Shown here: piece after piece, positions 1 to 6,958 of the stretch
How positions within the stretch are numbered: the first letter of the stretch is position 1
Layout: each line of letters starts with the position of its first letter
Assembly: GCA_904384205.1 (NCBI GenBank)
Contig: CAJFJY010000003.1
Span: 1-36,525, forward strand
DNA length: 36,525 nt
Reading direction: 5' to 3'
Origin: an uncultured Clostridia bacterium
GTDB lineage: Bacteria; Bacillota; Clostridia; TANB77; CAG-508
The notes under the pieces: model-generated
The model's input: only the letters and a program-made list of their open reading frames with translations
Databases searched by the model: none
Told to the model about the DNA's origin: nothing
Made by a program: the position numbers and the translations under genes

Positions 1-140
1 TTCGCTAAGCAAGTCTTTGTAGCGCGTGCGAAATACATGCCACTCACTTCGTTCGGGCGAATTAAGGTAGCCTAACCTTGTTGTATACGGAAAAATCCAC
101 ATGTGGTCAAGATAAAAGTCGATTTTTCCTATACAATAAA
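1..140. repeat. Composite palindromic repeat, family C copy 1 (cut by window start)
   Basis: Positions 69-140 match, in inverted orientation, 26537-26609 with only a few differences. The core is itself a hairpin: arm 81-97 (TTGTATACGGAAAAATC) pairs with 121-136 (GATTTTTCCTATACAA). Positions 1-68 hold further short GC-richer hairpins, for example CGCTA at 4-8 with TAGCG at 20-24, in the same relative order as in the second copy. No reading frame is evident. It is a non-coding interspersed repeat of unknown mobility. Confidence 0.75.
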
Positions 141-175
141 AAAATCGCTTTAGATTTTTGGTCTAAAACGATTTT
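141..175 (-). terminator. Hairpin terminator, probably bidirectional
   Basis: AAAATCGCTTTAGA at 141-154 pairs with TCTAAAACGATTTT at 162-175 (one G-T pair) around a 7-base loop. An A run lies on the left and a T-rich run on the right, so it could end transcription on either strand. On the minus strand the hairpin is followed by seven T. Confidence 0.6.
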
Positions 176-205
176 ATTTTTGAATTGTCCAAACGTCTGG
201 ATCAT

Positions 206-259
206 TTAAAATATTTTATTTTGAATTTTTATCTTTAAGTTTAAATATTTTATTTTCAT
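206..259 (-). CDS. Possible 17-residue cationic peptide ORF
   Basis: A short frame starts with ATG at 259 and ends with TAA at 206-208, giving MKIKYLNLKIKIQNKIF. It alternates lysine with hydrophobic residues. A good ribosome binding site, AAAGGAG, lies about 10 bases upstream. It sits between the rpmE terminator and the hairpin at 141-175, so it could be a tiny transcription unit of its own. No clear promoter was found and AT-rich DNA produces such frames by chance, so this is only a candidate. Confidence 0.2.
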   Translation of the reverse strand: MKIKYLNLKIKIQNKIF

Positions 260-378
260 TTAAGTTAATCTCCTTTCTTTTGTCAATATATTACATTTAT
301 CTGTAGTATTTTTTACAATTTAAACTATTTCTATACTTTTTTCACATTCCAGAAAATATGATTTCTTAAAATAAAAAA

Positions 379-417
379 AATCCTCATTATTAAACTTATT
401 ATCTAATAAATTGGATT
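379..417 (-). terminator. Rho-independent terminator downstream of rpmE
   Basis: On the minus strand, imperfect arms ATCC...TTATTA and TAATAA...GGAT (+ strand 380-392 and 404-416) are followed by a run of T (A at 371-380 on the + strand). It lies about 30 bases after the rpmE stop codon. Confidence 0.5.
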
Positions 418-444
418 TATTTTAAACTTTTTTAATTTATTATA

Positions 445-648
445 TTAAGCAAGACCATATTTTTTCTTAAATTTGTCTGCTCTACCACCTGCTGTTTCTT
501 GTCTTAGATTTCCTGTCCAAAATGGATGACATTTTGAGCATACATCAACTTTTATATCTTTTTTTGTTGAACCTACTTCTAAAACATTTCCGCAAGCGCA
601 TGTTATTGTTGTTGTTTCATTATATTCTGGATGTATTCCTTTTTTCAT
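445..648 (-). CDS. rpmE: 50S ribosomal protein L31, zinc-binding form
   Basis: Component of the large ribosomal subunit. The 67-residue product begins [12 protein letters not shown] and carries the CxC...CxxC zinc site of the C+ L31 type (Cys17, Cys19, Cys37, Cys40), followed by the family's HPFWTG segment. Length is normal. The start has a ribosome binding site AGAGGTG about 6 bases upstream. A TTGAAA-17-TATTAT promoter lies at 692-720 and a terminator at 379-417, so it is probably monocistronic. The zinc-bound form usually gives way to a C- paralogue when zinc is scarce; none is seen here. Confidence 0.97.
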   Translation of the reverse strand: MKKGIHPEYNETTTITCACGNVLEVGSTKKDIKVDVCSKCHPFWTGNLRQETAGGRADKFKKKYGLA

Positions 649-691
649 TCTAATTCACCTCTTTTTTGTTAAATTAATTCGACTATTTTTT

Positions 692-720
692 ATAATAACA
701 TATTTCTTAATTTTTTTCAA
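692..720 (-). promoter_or_regulatory. SigA-type promoter of rpmE
   Basis: Read on the minus strand: TTGAAA (720-715), 17-base spacer, TATTAT (697-692), about 45 bases upstream of the rpmE start codon. Confidence 0.5.
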
Positions 721-730
721 GTATATATGC

Positions 731-904
731 TTAATTTTCATTATCTTGTGTCTTGTTTTCTTCTTCATGTTGTTGTACATAAATTGCAGATGATATCATT
801 TCTGTATTTAAAGAAAGTTTATGCACTAATTTACTCATTACATTAAATACACATGCTATAATTAATATTAATAATCCGATTTTTTTCCAATATTTTGCTA
901 GCAT
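731..904 (-). CDS. Small single-pass membrane protein, unknown function
   Basis: A 57-residue frame starting MLAKYWKKIG, preceded by a strong ribosome binding site AAAGGAGATGATATT. Residues 9-20 are strongly hydrophobic (LLILIIACVF), giving one N-terminal membrane segment or uncleaved signal. The rest is polar and ends in a Glu/Asn/Lys-rich tail. It lies 18 bases downstream of the zinc-ribbon gene and is probably the last gene of the efp operon. I do not recognise the family. The ribosome binding site and operon position support it as real. Confidence 0.6.
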   Translation of the reverse strand: MLAKYWKKIGLLILIIACVFNVMSKLVHKLSLNTEMISSAIYVQQHEEENKTQDNEN

Positions 905-922
905 AATATCATCTCCTTTTTA

Positions 923-1393
923 TTACATATCATCTTCTTCATCGTCTTCTTGATCATCACATCCTGAGCATCCTGAACAATGACCACTGCATTCATCATC
1001 ATCACTTGGATCTCCTGACCAATCTAATTCTATCATATTTTTACATTCTGGACATTCAATTTCTGTTTTTTCTTCATCCATATCTACTACAAATTCATAA
1101 TTACAATATGGGCAAACTATTTCAAAATCAAATCCTTCATCTGAATATATATCTTTTTCAATATTATCTATTACTCTTTGCATTTTATCTATTCTTTCAA
1201 TTAATTGTTTTTGAGTATCTTCTAGATTTTCAATTTCTTGTTTTTTATATCCCACAATATAGTCTATATGATTTAAAACTTTGTCTACGAAGTCTGCAAA
1301 TCTCTTCTTTATATATTCTAGATCCTCTTTATTCTTGATATTGCTTTCTATATCATCTAAGAAATTTTTATATTCATCTTTTAATATGCTCAT
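923..1393 (-). CDS. Zinc-ribbon protein with coiled coil and acidic Cys tail (CD1247-like)
   Basis: 156 residues in three parts. Residues 1-85 are charged and helical, probably a coiled coil. Residues 90-125 form a zinc ribbon with CPYC (94, 97) and CPEC (114, 117). Residues 127-156 are a very acidic tail with a second Cys/His cluster (C135, H138, C139, C142, C145) ending EDDEEDDM. It starts 14 bases after efp, with a ribosome binding site AGAAAGGA. The layout resembles clostridial proteins annotated as CD1247 N-terminal domain-containing, found beside efp; this is from memory. Function is unknown, and the second cluster could bind another metal. Confidence 0.85.
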   Translation of the reverse strand: MSILKDEYKNFLDDIESNIKNKEDLEYIKKRFADFVDKVLNHIDYIVGYKKQEIENLEDTQKQLIERIDKMQRVIDNIEKDIYSDEGFDFEIVCPYCNYEFVVDMDEEKTEIECPECKNMIELDWSGDPSDDDECSGHCSGCSGCDDQEDDEEDDM

Positions 1394-1407
1394 TAAAGTC
1401 TTCCTTT

Positions 1408-1974
1408 CTATAATCTTTCCATATACTCACAAGTTCTAGTATCTATTCTTACAATATCACCTATATTTACAAATAAAGGTACTTGTAGTTCTAGTCCTGT
1501 TTCTAGTTTTGCTGGTTTACCTGATGTTGTTGTAGTATTTCCTGCAAACCCAGGCTCTGTATATGTAACTTCCAACTCTACAAATGTAGGTGGTTCTACT
1601 GCAAATATGTTTCCTTTATATGAAAGTATTGTAACTTCCATGTTTTCTTTTAAGTATTTTAAGCAATCTCCTAATTGATCTTCATTTAATGGTATTTGAT
1701 CATATGTTTCATTATCCATGAAATAGTATAATCCTCCATCATTATATAAATATTGCATTGCTTTTTTTTCTATTTCTGCTGCTGGATATTTATCTGATGG
1801 ATTAAATGTTTTTTCAATTGTTGCTCCTGTTATAACATTTTTTAACTTAGTTCTTACAAATGCTGAACCCTTTCCTGGTTTTACATGTTGGAATTCAACT
1901 ACTCTATATACATTTCCTTCCATTTCAAAAGTTGTTCCATTTCTAAAATCTCCTGCTGAATATACTCCTGCCAT
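1408..1974 (-). CDS. efp: Translation elongation factor P
   Basis: EF-P relieves ribosome stalling at polyproline stretches. The product has the three-domain EF-P layout: [12 protein letters not shown] at the N-terminus, the [15 protein letters not shown] loop with the lysine that is modified in some species, and a C-terminal OB fold ending in [18 protein letters not shown]. Length is 188 residues from the chosen start (MAGVYSAGD), normal for the family. An ATG at 1986 is also in frame, but the AAGGA site touches it with no spacer, so the ATG 12 bases later is preferred. It shares a block with the M24 peptidase, a common pairing. Confidence 0.96.
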   Translation of the reverse strand: MAGVYSAGDFRNGTTFEMEGNVYRVVEFQHVKPGKGSAFVRTKLKNVITGATIEKTFNPSDKYPAAEIEKKAMQYLYNDGGLYYFMDNETYDQIPLNEDQLGDCLKYLKENMEVTILSYKGNIFAVEPPTFVELEVTYTEPGFAGNTTTTSGKPAKLETGLELQVPLFVNIGDIVRIDTRTCEYMERL

Positions 1975-2011
1975 TTTTACTATCATTCCTTTCTCTATTA
2001 AAATACAAATC

Positions 2012-2043
2012 GGGCTGAAAAAAATTAAAAATTTTTCGACCTT
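2012..2043. repeat. Mini-hairpin resembling family B ends
   Basis: GGGCTGAAAAAAATT and AATTTTTCGACCTT face each other as imperfect inverted arms between efp and the peptidase gene. Arm sequence (AGGTCGAAAAA) resembles the ends of the 125-bp repeats at 18384 and 23546, with the middle missing. It could also act as a weak terminator. Confidence 0.35.
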
Positions 2044-2121
2044 ATTTCATTTAATTTTACTATTAACTCTATCTATTTTACTATATTTTATAGCAAAAAT
2101 CAAGTTTTTTACATCATTTAA

Positions 2122-2173
2122 TTAATTATTACATTCGGGAGCGTGTTTGTTTCTTTAAGAACTGAACTGTAAC
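2122..2173. repeat. Solo right end of family A repeat
   Basis: Carries TTATTACATTCGGGAGCG, identical to the right half of the full repeat at 22072-22271, and ends in CTGAACTGTAAC, close to that copy's terminal repeat. The left arm and centre are absent. It ends 16 bases from the stop codon of the M24 peptidase gene and has the same orientation to transcription as the two full copies. Confidence 0.65.
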
Positions 2174-2189
2174 ATATTACTTGTTAATA

Positions 2190-3248
2190 TTAAATTACAA
2201 TATAGTTTTTATCAGAATTTGTTAAACTTACACATCCAAATTTTGTTATTTGTACAGTATCTTCTATTCTTACTCCAAATTTTCCTGGGATATATATTCC
2301 GGGTTCATTTGTTATAACCATATTTTCTTTTAAATTAGTATCATTTTTATAACTTATATATGGTGCTTCATGTATTTCTAAGCCTACTCCGTGCCCTAAA
2401 CTATGAATTAAATCATAATCATGCAATTTAAAATCATTTTCAACCATTTTAGCAAGTAATCTTGTACTTATTCCATCTTTAAAATCTTGCATTGTTTGTA
2501 CTTGATTTTTTAGAACTAAATCATATATTGGTTTTACTTCTTCTAATATTTCTCCTACAAAAAATGTTCTTGTCATATCTGAGCAATACCCATTTACTTT
2601 GCACCCCATATCTATTGTGATAATATCCTTTTCTTTGATTTTCCTATCTGTAGGTACTGCATGTGGCATTGACGTATTTTCTCCAGATGCCACTATTGTA
2701 TCAAAAGATACACCATCTGTTCTGCTATTATAATAGTCTTCTATTTCTTTTGCTATTTGCTTTTCTGTCATTCCTGGTTTTATATAGCCTAATATATATT
2801 TGAAACATTCATCTGTGATGTTACATGCTTTTGTTAAATTGCTTATTTCTTCTTCATCTTTAATCATTCTTTGTTTTTCTATTATATGCTCTGTTTCAAC
2901 TAAATTGTTTATTTTATATTTCCTTATCAACTCTTTATATTCCGCATATGTTGTATAATACTCTTCAAATCCTACATTTTCACAAAACAAGAAAAAATTT
3001 TCATAATCATCTTTAGAAACATCGTTTATGTCATAAACTATTATTTCATCATATAAAGTTAAAATACTATGAACATGTTCTATATATCTTGCATCTGTAA
3101 TATATATATTTTCTTTACGTGTTAAAAGTAATGTTCCCTCTGCATCTATATTGGTTAAATATCTTACATTTATTGGATTAGATATTATTATTCCTTGCAT
3201 GTCTAAACTATTCATTTTATTTCTTAACCATTGTAATTTTGGATTCAT
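2190..3248 (-). CDS. pepP: Xaa-Pro aminopeptidase / M24 family metallopeptidase
   Basis: Cytosolic dipeptidase or aminopeptidase that cuts X-Pro bonds. An N-terminal creatinase-like domain (about 1-125) is followed by the pita-bread M24 domain with all five expected metal ligands: the Asp of TIDMG, the Asp of CSDMTRTF, the His of HSLGHGVGLEIHE, the Glu of TNEPGIY and the Glu of GVRIEDTV. About 352 residues, normal for the clostridial and YqhT-like form. The GGAAGGA site abuts the ATG at 3260, so the second ATG (MNPKLQWL), 12 bases later, is the likelier start. PepP and PepQ cannot be told apart by motif alone. Confidence 0.93.
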   Translation of the reverse strand: MNPKLQWLRNKMNSLDMQGIIISNPINVRYLTNIDAEGTLLLTRKENIYITDARYIEHVHSILTLYDEIIVYDINDVSKDDYENFFLFCENVGFEEYYTTYAEYKELIRKYKINNLVETEHIIEKQRMIKDEEEISNLTKACNITDECFKYILGYIKPGMTEKQIAKEIEDYYNSRTDGVSFDTIVASGENTSMPHAVPTDRKIKEKDIITIDMGCKVNGYCSDMTRTFFVGEILEEVKPIYDLVLKNQVQTMQDFKDGISTRLLAKMVENDFKLHDYDLIHSLGHGVGLEIHEAPYISYKNDTNLKENMVITNEPGIYIPGKFGVRIEDTVQITKFGCVSLTNSDKNYIVI

Positions 3249-3282
3249 ATTTAATCGCATTCCTTCCTAAAGGCAGAAATTT

Positions 3283-3316
3283 GATTGAAAAAGAATTATG
3301 TAATTATTTTTCAATC
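3283..3316. repeat. Mini-hairpin, internal-deletion form of family B
   Basis: GATTGAAAAAGAATTA and TAATTATTTTTCAATC pair with one mismatch around a 2-base loop. Both arms match the outer helix of the 125-bp repeats at 18384 and 23546 (GTTGAAAAAGAATT / AATTATTTTTcAAC), with everything between removed. It lies between the prepilin peptidase and M24 peptidase genes. Confidence 0.55.
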
Positions 3317-3331
3317 CCCCTTATTATTTCG

Positions 3332-4081
3332 TTAATTATATAGACCTAATGTAAAAATCTGTATTAACAGATTTTTTATTGTTTCAAAAGGTACATATAT
3401 ACTTATAAATGTTGCTATTACAATAAATGGTCCAAATGGTATATATTCACTAGATTTTCTCTTCTTTGAAACCAATAATAATATACTTAAAATCGCTCCT
3501 ATTAAAAATGCTAATAATGTTATCACAATAATATTAGACATTCCAAAGTATAATCCTAATGCTCCCATTAATTTTACATCGCCAAATCCCATTGCTTCTT
3601 TTCCATAAATTAGACCTCCTACTAATGTTATAAGTAAAAATATTCCTCCTCCGACTAACATTCCTAGTATCATATTTATAGAAATAGCAATATTTGACAA
3701 TCCATAAAGAAATGTAAATATTAATCCTACTTCAAATATAGTTAAATTTAGCCTATTTGGTATTATTTGTAGTTTATAATCTATTACAAAAACAGATAAA
3801 AGCATTGGAGTTAAAATTATAAATTTAATTAAATCTAAGTTTCCAATAATTGTATCTTTTATTCCATACACATATATCAACATTATATATGTGACAGATG
3901 TTAGTAATATCAATATATAGTTTGGCTTAAATTCTAATTTATATTCCTTAAATATCTTTAATGTAAATACTTTTTTATATTCTGGTAACCTTTTGTTCAT
4001 CCAGTCTGTAAACAAACCTACAAAAATGCCTAATATTGCTGCTCCTACATAATATGCTATATGCACATCATTAATATACAT
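3332..4081 (-). CDS. Type IV prepilin peptidase (A24 family)
   Basis: Aspartic membrane protease that trims prepilin-like leader peptides. The 249-residue protein is very hydrophobic with about six to seven membrane segments. It has the two catalytic aspartates of the family: Asp101 in VIDYKLQIIPN and Asp168 in the GFGDVK signature. The N-terminal region lacks the four-cysteine zinc loop of classical PilD and any clear methyltransferase motif. It starts 2 bases after the yqeG stop codon, so the two are co-transcribed. No pilin or secretion ATPase gene is visible in the window, so its substrates are encoded elsewhere. Confidence 0.9.
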   Translation of the reverse strand: MYINDVHIAYYVGAAILGIFVGLFTDWMNKRLPEYKKVFTLKIFKEYKLEFKPNYILILLTSVTYIMLIYVYGIKDTIIGNLDLIKFIILTPMLLSVFVIDYKLQIIPNRLNLTIFEVGLIFTFLYGLSNIAISINMILGMLVGGGIFLLITLVGGLIYGKEAMGFGDVKLMGALGLYFGMSNIIVITLLAFLIGAILSILLLVSKKRKSSEYIPFGPFIVIATFISIYVPFETIKNLLIQIFTLGLYN

Positions 4082-4083
4082 TT

Positions 4084-4575
4084 TTATTTCTCCTTCGTTA
4101 TCTTTCTTTTTATTCTATTTTCTATTGGTCTTTTCCATGCAGTATACCAATAGTCTTTTTCTTTTATTGGGTCGACTAGTATAGTAAACATATTACATCT
4201 ATTTCCGCCAATAATATCTGTAAATATTTGATCTCCTACTACTGCTATTCTTTCAGGAGATTCATTTACAATTTTTTGTATTTTCTTAAAACCTCTCTTA
4301 AATGGTTTCATTGCAAAATGAATATAAGGTATTTCCAATTTTTCTGCAACTTTTTTTACTTTTTGTTTTCTATTAGTATTTGATAATATGTATAGTCTTA
4401 CTCCTTGACCTTTTATATCTTTTGTCCATTTAATTACTTCTTCTGATAGTATTTCCTCTTTATCTATTAATGTATTATCTACATCTAAAATTAATATTTT
4501 TATCTTATTTTTTATTAAAAATTGTATTGTAATATTTTGAATTTTATCAAAATATGCTTTTGGATATAATAACAT
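4084..4575 (-). CDS. yqeG: YqeG family HAD-IIIA phosphatase
   Basis: 163 residues with the complete HAD set: nucleophile and acid/base in LDVDNTL (Asp31, Asp33), motif II in YILSNT, the motif III lysine in AMKPFKRG, and motif IV GDQIFTDIIGG. This spacing is typical of the YqeG / phosphatidylglycerophosphatase-like subgroup, whose physiological substrate is unsettled in Firmicutes. The start has a clear GGAGG site about 6 bases upstream. It is first in a two-gene unit with the prepilin peptidase. Confidence 0.93.
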   Translation of the reverse strand: MLLYPKAYFDKIQNITIQFLIKNKIKILILDVDNTLIDKEEILSEEVIKWTKDIKGQGVRLYILSNTNRKQKVKKVAEKLEIPYIHFAMKPFKRGFKKIQKIVNESPERIAVVGDQIFTDIIGGNRCNMFTILVDPIKEKDYWYTAWKRPIENRIKRKITKEK

Positions 4576-4795
4576 TTTTATCCTCCAAATTAGTTATATA
4601 TTACATATTATCAAATATAATGTTCCCTTGTCAAGCCAAAATTCCACAAAAAAAGAACCGCCCATATTTAATGGTACGATTCCAAAATAAAAGGGGATGT
4701 TTTGATTATCTATATAATAAATTTGTTTTGTGTTTTTTGTGTGAAATTTTTTTGTTTTATTTGTAATTTTATTATTTAATTTTTATTTTTTATGA

Positions 4796-4801
4796 TATAA
4801 T
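4796..4801 (+). promoter_or_regulatory. -10 element for the YcxB-like gene
   Basis: A perfect TATAAT lies 25 bases upstream of the start codon. No convincing -35 is visible in the T-rich DNA ahead of it. The rest of the 4576-4826 gap shows nothing else I can name. Confidence 0.4.
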
Positions 4802-4826
4802 AATCAAAAATTATTTAGGAGTTACT

Positions 4827-5396
4827 ATGAAAATTTTATTTAAAAACAAAACAAAATATACAACAAATGCATATAACCAATTTTTGAATTTTCATCAAGG
4901 TAAATTTGGCTTTTCATATGATACTTATACAATAATAATCTTGATATTACTAGTTGTTTGTATGTTTTTGCAAATAAAATATAGATACTGGTACTTAGCT
5001 ATTATATTTTTCTTAGTAATTGTAGGATTTATATATTATAGATTTTTTTATCCTGTCAAAGAAGTATCAAACGAAGTACACTCAGAAAAATTTGAAAAAG
5101 AAAAAGAATTTACTTTTGTATTTTTTGACAATTCTTTTGAAATAAGAGATAAAATTTATAGAGAAAAATCATATTATAATAAATTAAAACATGTATATGA
5201 AACAAAAGATTTTTTCTATCTATATACAGATAAAAATCATGCCTATATTTTAGACAAGTCTGGATTTATAAATTGTACCTCAACAGACTTTAGAAATTTT
5301 ATTAAGAAAAAATGTTTTTTTAAATATAAATATTTGGACAAATCTAGCTTCGCTAGACCTTTTCTCTACTTTTTAATATTTTTTACATTAATTTAA
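4827..5396 (+). CDS. YcxB-like membrane protein with repeat-derived C-terminus
   Basis: 189 residues. Two membrane segments (about 34-50 and 55-72) follow a short basic N-terminus. A cytoplasmic domain has the YcxB-like pattern (FVFFDNSFEIRD ... YNKLKHVYETKDFFYLYTDKNHAYILDK). Function of the family is unknown. Ribosome binding site TAGGAGT precedes the ATG. The last 17 or so residues (SSFARPFLYFLIFFTLI) are read from one arm and the centre of an inverted repeat at 5337-5425, so the original C-terminus has probably been replaced. The gene is probably real but altered. Confidence 0.75.
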   Translation: MKILFKNKTKYTTNAYNQFLNFHQGKFGFSYDTYTIIILILLVVCMFLQIKYRYWYLAIIFFLVIVGFIYYRFFYPVKEVSNEVHSEKFEKEKEFTFVFFDNSFEIRDKIYREKSYYNKLKHVYETKDFFYLYTDKNHAYILDKSGFINCTSTDFRNFIKKKCFFKYKYLDKSSFARPFLYFLIFFTLI

Positions 5397-5425
5397 GGTC
5401 TAGCAAGAAGCGTATAAGATTTGTC
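5337..5425. repeat. Inverted repeat overlapping the YcxB-like 3' end
   Basis: GACAAATC...GCTAGACCTT (5337-5361) faces AAGGTCTAGC...GATTTGTC (5395-5425). The left arm contains a smaller hairpin CTAGCTTCGCTAG. The coding frame of the YcxB-like gene stops inside the right arm. Confidence 0.65.
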
Positions 5426-5430
5426 GACGC

Positions 5431-5453
5431 GAAAAATTGCTTTGCAATTTTTC
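5431..5453. repeat. Short perfect hairpin, family D
   Basis: GAAAAATTGC, loop TTT, GCAATTTTTC. It is flanked by GTCGACGC and TGTGCATC. The arrangement of an AT hairpin with a 3-base loop and GC-richer flanks resembles 26649-26682. Confidence 0.6.
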
Positions 5454-5466
5454 TGTGCATCTATAT

Positions 5467-5511
5467 TTTTCTTGCATTATAGGAAATGCAATTTCCTATA
5501 ATGCAAGAAAA
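5467..5511. repeat. Perfect 21-bp palindrome upstream of murT
   Basis: The 21-base arm at 5467-5487 (TTTTCTTGCATTAT... ) is the exact reverse complement of 5491-5511, with a 3-base loop. It lies 32 bases before the murT start and could act as a terminator for the upstream gene or a leader hairpin for murT-gatD. It forms one block with the two preceding repeats (5337-5511). Confidence 0.7.
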
Positions 5512-5543
5512 TTAATCAGTAATATTTTGAAGGGAGAAATATA

Positions 5544-6866
5544 ATGTACAAAATATTTACAATCATATTTGCTAAAATATTAAACATATTTTTAAAAATT
5601 ATAGGAAAAAATGGTGGCAATGTTATCGGAAAAATAGCACTTAAAATAAATCCAAATATATTATCAAAATTCAAAGTCAATTCAAGAGTAATTGCGGTTA
5701 CTGCAACAAATGGGAAAACATCAACTAATAACTGCATTAGATATACATTAGAAAAAGCAGGATTTTCTGTTGTTAGCAATTCCGAAGGAAATAATATGGA
5801 AACAGGAATTTTATCTACACTATTAAAAAATTGTACTTTGACTGGTAAAATCAAAAGTGATTATATTTGTTTTGAAGTAGATGAAAGTTATGTACCTAAG
5901 ATTTTCAAAGACTTTAAATTAGATACTCTAGTTGTACTTAACTTTTTTAGAGATCAATTAGATAGAAATGGCGAAGTTGAGACCTTAATTTTGAAAATTA
6001 ATGACTTTTTAAAAAATTATAATGGAAATTTAGTATTAAATAGTGACGACCCAAATGTTTCAAGGTTAAGTAGAGCTAATCCAAACAACAATAACATATA
6101 TTTCTTCAGCTGTGATAAATATAAATATGCAACAAAAAAAATTAAAGAAGCTGGTGAAGGAAAATTCTGTCCTTTCTGTAAAACTAAGCTAGAATATGAA
6201 TATTATCAATATTCTCATATAGGTAAATTCAGATGTCCAAACTGCCATTATGGTGAAAACGAAATATATAAATTAGCATACAATATTGATTTAAAAAACA
6301 AAAAATTTGATGTTGACGGAATTACATGCGAAACTACAGGTAACAGTATTTATCACATTTACAATAATTTAGCAGTAATTTGCGTATGTGCTATATATAA
6401 TATAGAAACTGAAATAGTCATAAACTCCCTAAAAACCTTCTCTTTAAACAATGGTAGATTAGAAGAATTAAATATAAAAGATTGCCCTACATTAATCAAC
6501 TTAGCAAAAAATCCAACAGGCGCCAATGTTAGCCTTAGAATTTTAAATGAGGATGATTCAGAAAAAAATTTATTATTTGTCCTAAATGATAATATTGCAG
6601 ATGGTTTTGATGTATCATGGATATGGGATATTAATTTCAACGACTTAAAAAATGTAAACAGAATTATAACATCTGGAACAAGAGCCTATGATATAGCTAT
6701 TAGAGTTAAGACTGCTGGTTTTGATTCTAAAAAGATCTATCCATTTATAAATTTAGATGAAGCTGTAAAAAAATTGTATGAAACTAAAAATAAAAAATAT
6801 GTAATTGCAAATTATACAGCTTTGCAACCTACAAGAAAAGAAATTATAAATTATTCCAAAAAATAA
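5544..6866 (+). CDS. murT: Lipid II isoglutaminyl synthase, MurT subunit
   Basis: With GatD, MurT amidates the alpha-carboxyl of D-Glu in lipid II, using ATP and ammonia from glutamine. The 440-residue Mur-ligase-like protein has the ATP loop TATNGKTS (53-60), a zinc ribbon inserted in the middle domain (Cys209, 212, 231, 234), and the C-terminal DUF1727 region with DVSWIWD (356-362), which holds the catalytic aspartate region. Length and order are normal for the family. Ribosome binding site AAGGGAG. gatD follows 92 bases downstream, with a palindromic repeat in the gap. Amidation is expected to affect peptidoglycan crosslinking. Confidence 0.96.
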   Translation: MYKIFTIIFAKILNIFLKIIGKNGGNVIGKIALKINPNILSKFKVNSRVIAVTATNGKTSTNNCIRYTLEKAGFSVVSNSEGNNMETGILSTLLKNCTLTGKIKSDYICFEVDESYVPKIFKDFKLDTLVVLNFFRDQLDRNGEVETLILKINDFLKNYNGNLVLNSDDPNVSRLSRANPNNNNIYFFSCDKYKYATKKIKEAGEGKFCPFCKTKLEYEYYQYSHIGKFRCPNCHYGENEIYKLAYNIDLKNKKFDVDGITCETTGNSIYHIYNNLAVICVCAIYNIETEIVINSLKTFSLNNGRLEELNIKDCPTLINLAKNPTGANVSLRILNEDDSEKNLLFVLNDNIADGFDVSWIWDINFNDLKNVNRIITSGTRAYDIAIRVKTAGFDSKKIYPFINLDEAVKKLYETKNKKYVIANYTALQPTRKEIINYSKK

Positions 6867-6881
6867 TTATCGCTAAACCAA

Positions 6882-6940
6882 ACCTGTCCCAAATTGACCA
6901 AAAATGGTTAATCGGTACCTGTCCCCGATTAACCAAAAAT
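6882..6940. repeat. ACCTGTCCC-type repeat (family F) before gatD
   Basis: The sequence ACCTGTCCCaaatTGACCAAAAATGGTT is followed by a 10-bp inverted repeat GGTTAATCGG (6906-6915) / CCGATTAACC (6925-6934) with a second CCTGTCCC in its loop. A related block, in the same orientation to its gene, precedes recJ (16104-16160). It ends a few bases before the gatD ribosome binding site. Confidence 0.6.
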
Positions 6941-6958
6941 TAGAAAGGAATGTGAATA

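Noticed and set aside
1006..1338. 110-residue + strand frame opposite the zinc-ribbon gene
   Set aside because: Low-complexity Leu/Tyr/Phe translation of the complement of a real gene, with no ribosome binding site. The same applies to most + strand frames opposite relA, thrS, fabI and hisS.
3332..4081. A type IV pilus or Tad locus around the prepilin peptidase
   Set aside because: No pilin, ATPase or inner-membrane platform gene is present in the flanking 10 kb; the peptidase is paired only with yqeG.
4554..4766. 70-residue + strand frame between yqeG and the YcxB-like gene
   Set aside because: No ribosome binding site and biased composition. It starts inside yqeG.
5516..5854. Minus-strand frame over the murT 5' end
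   Set aside because: It is the shadow of murT, which has all family motifs. The hydrophobicity is a by-product of the AT-rich antisense strand.
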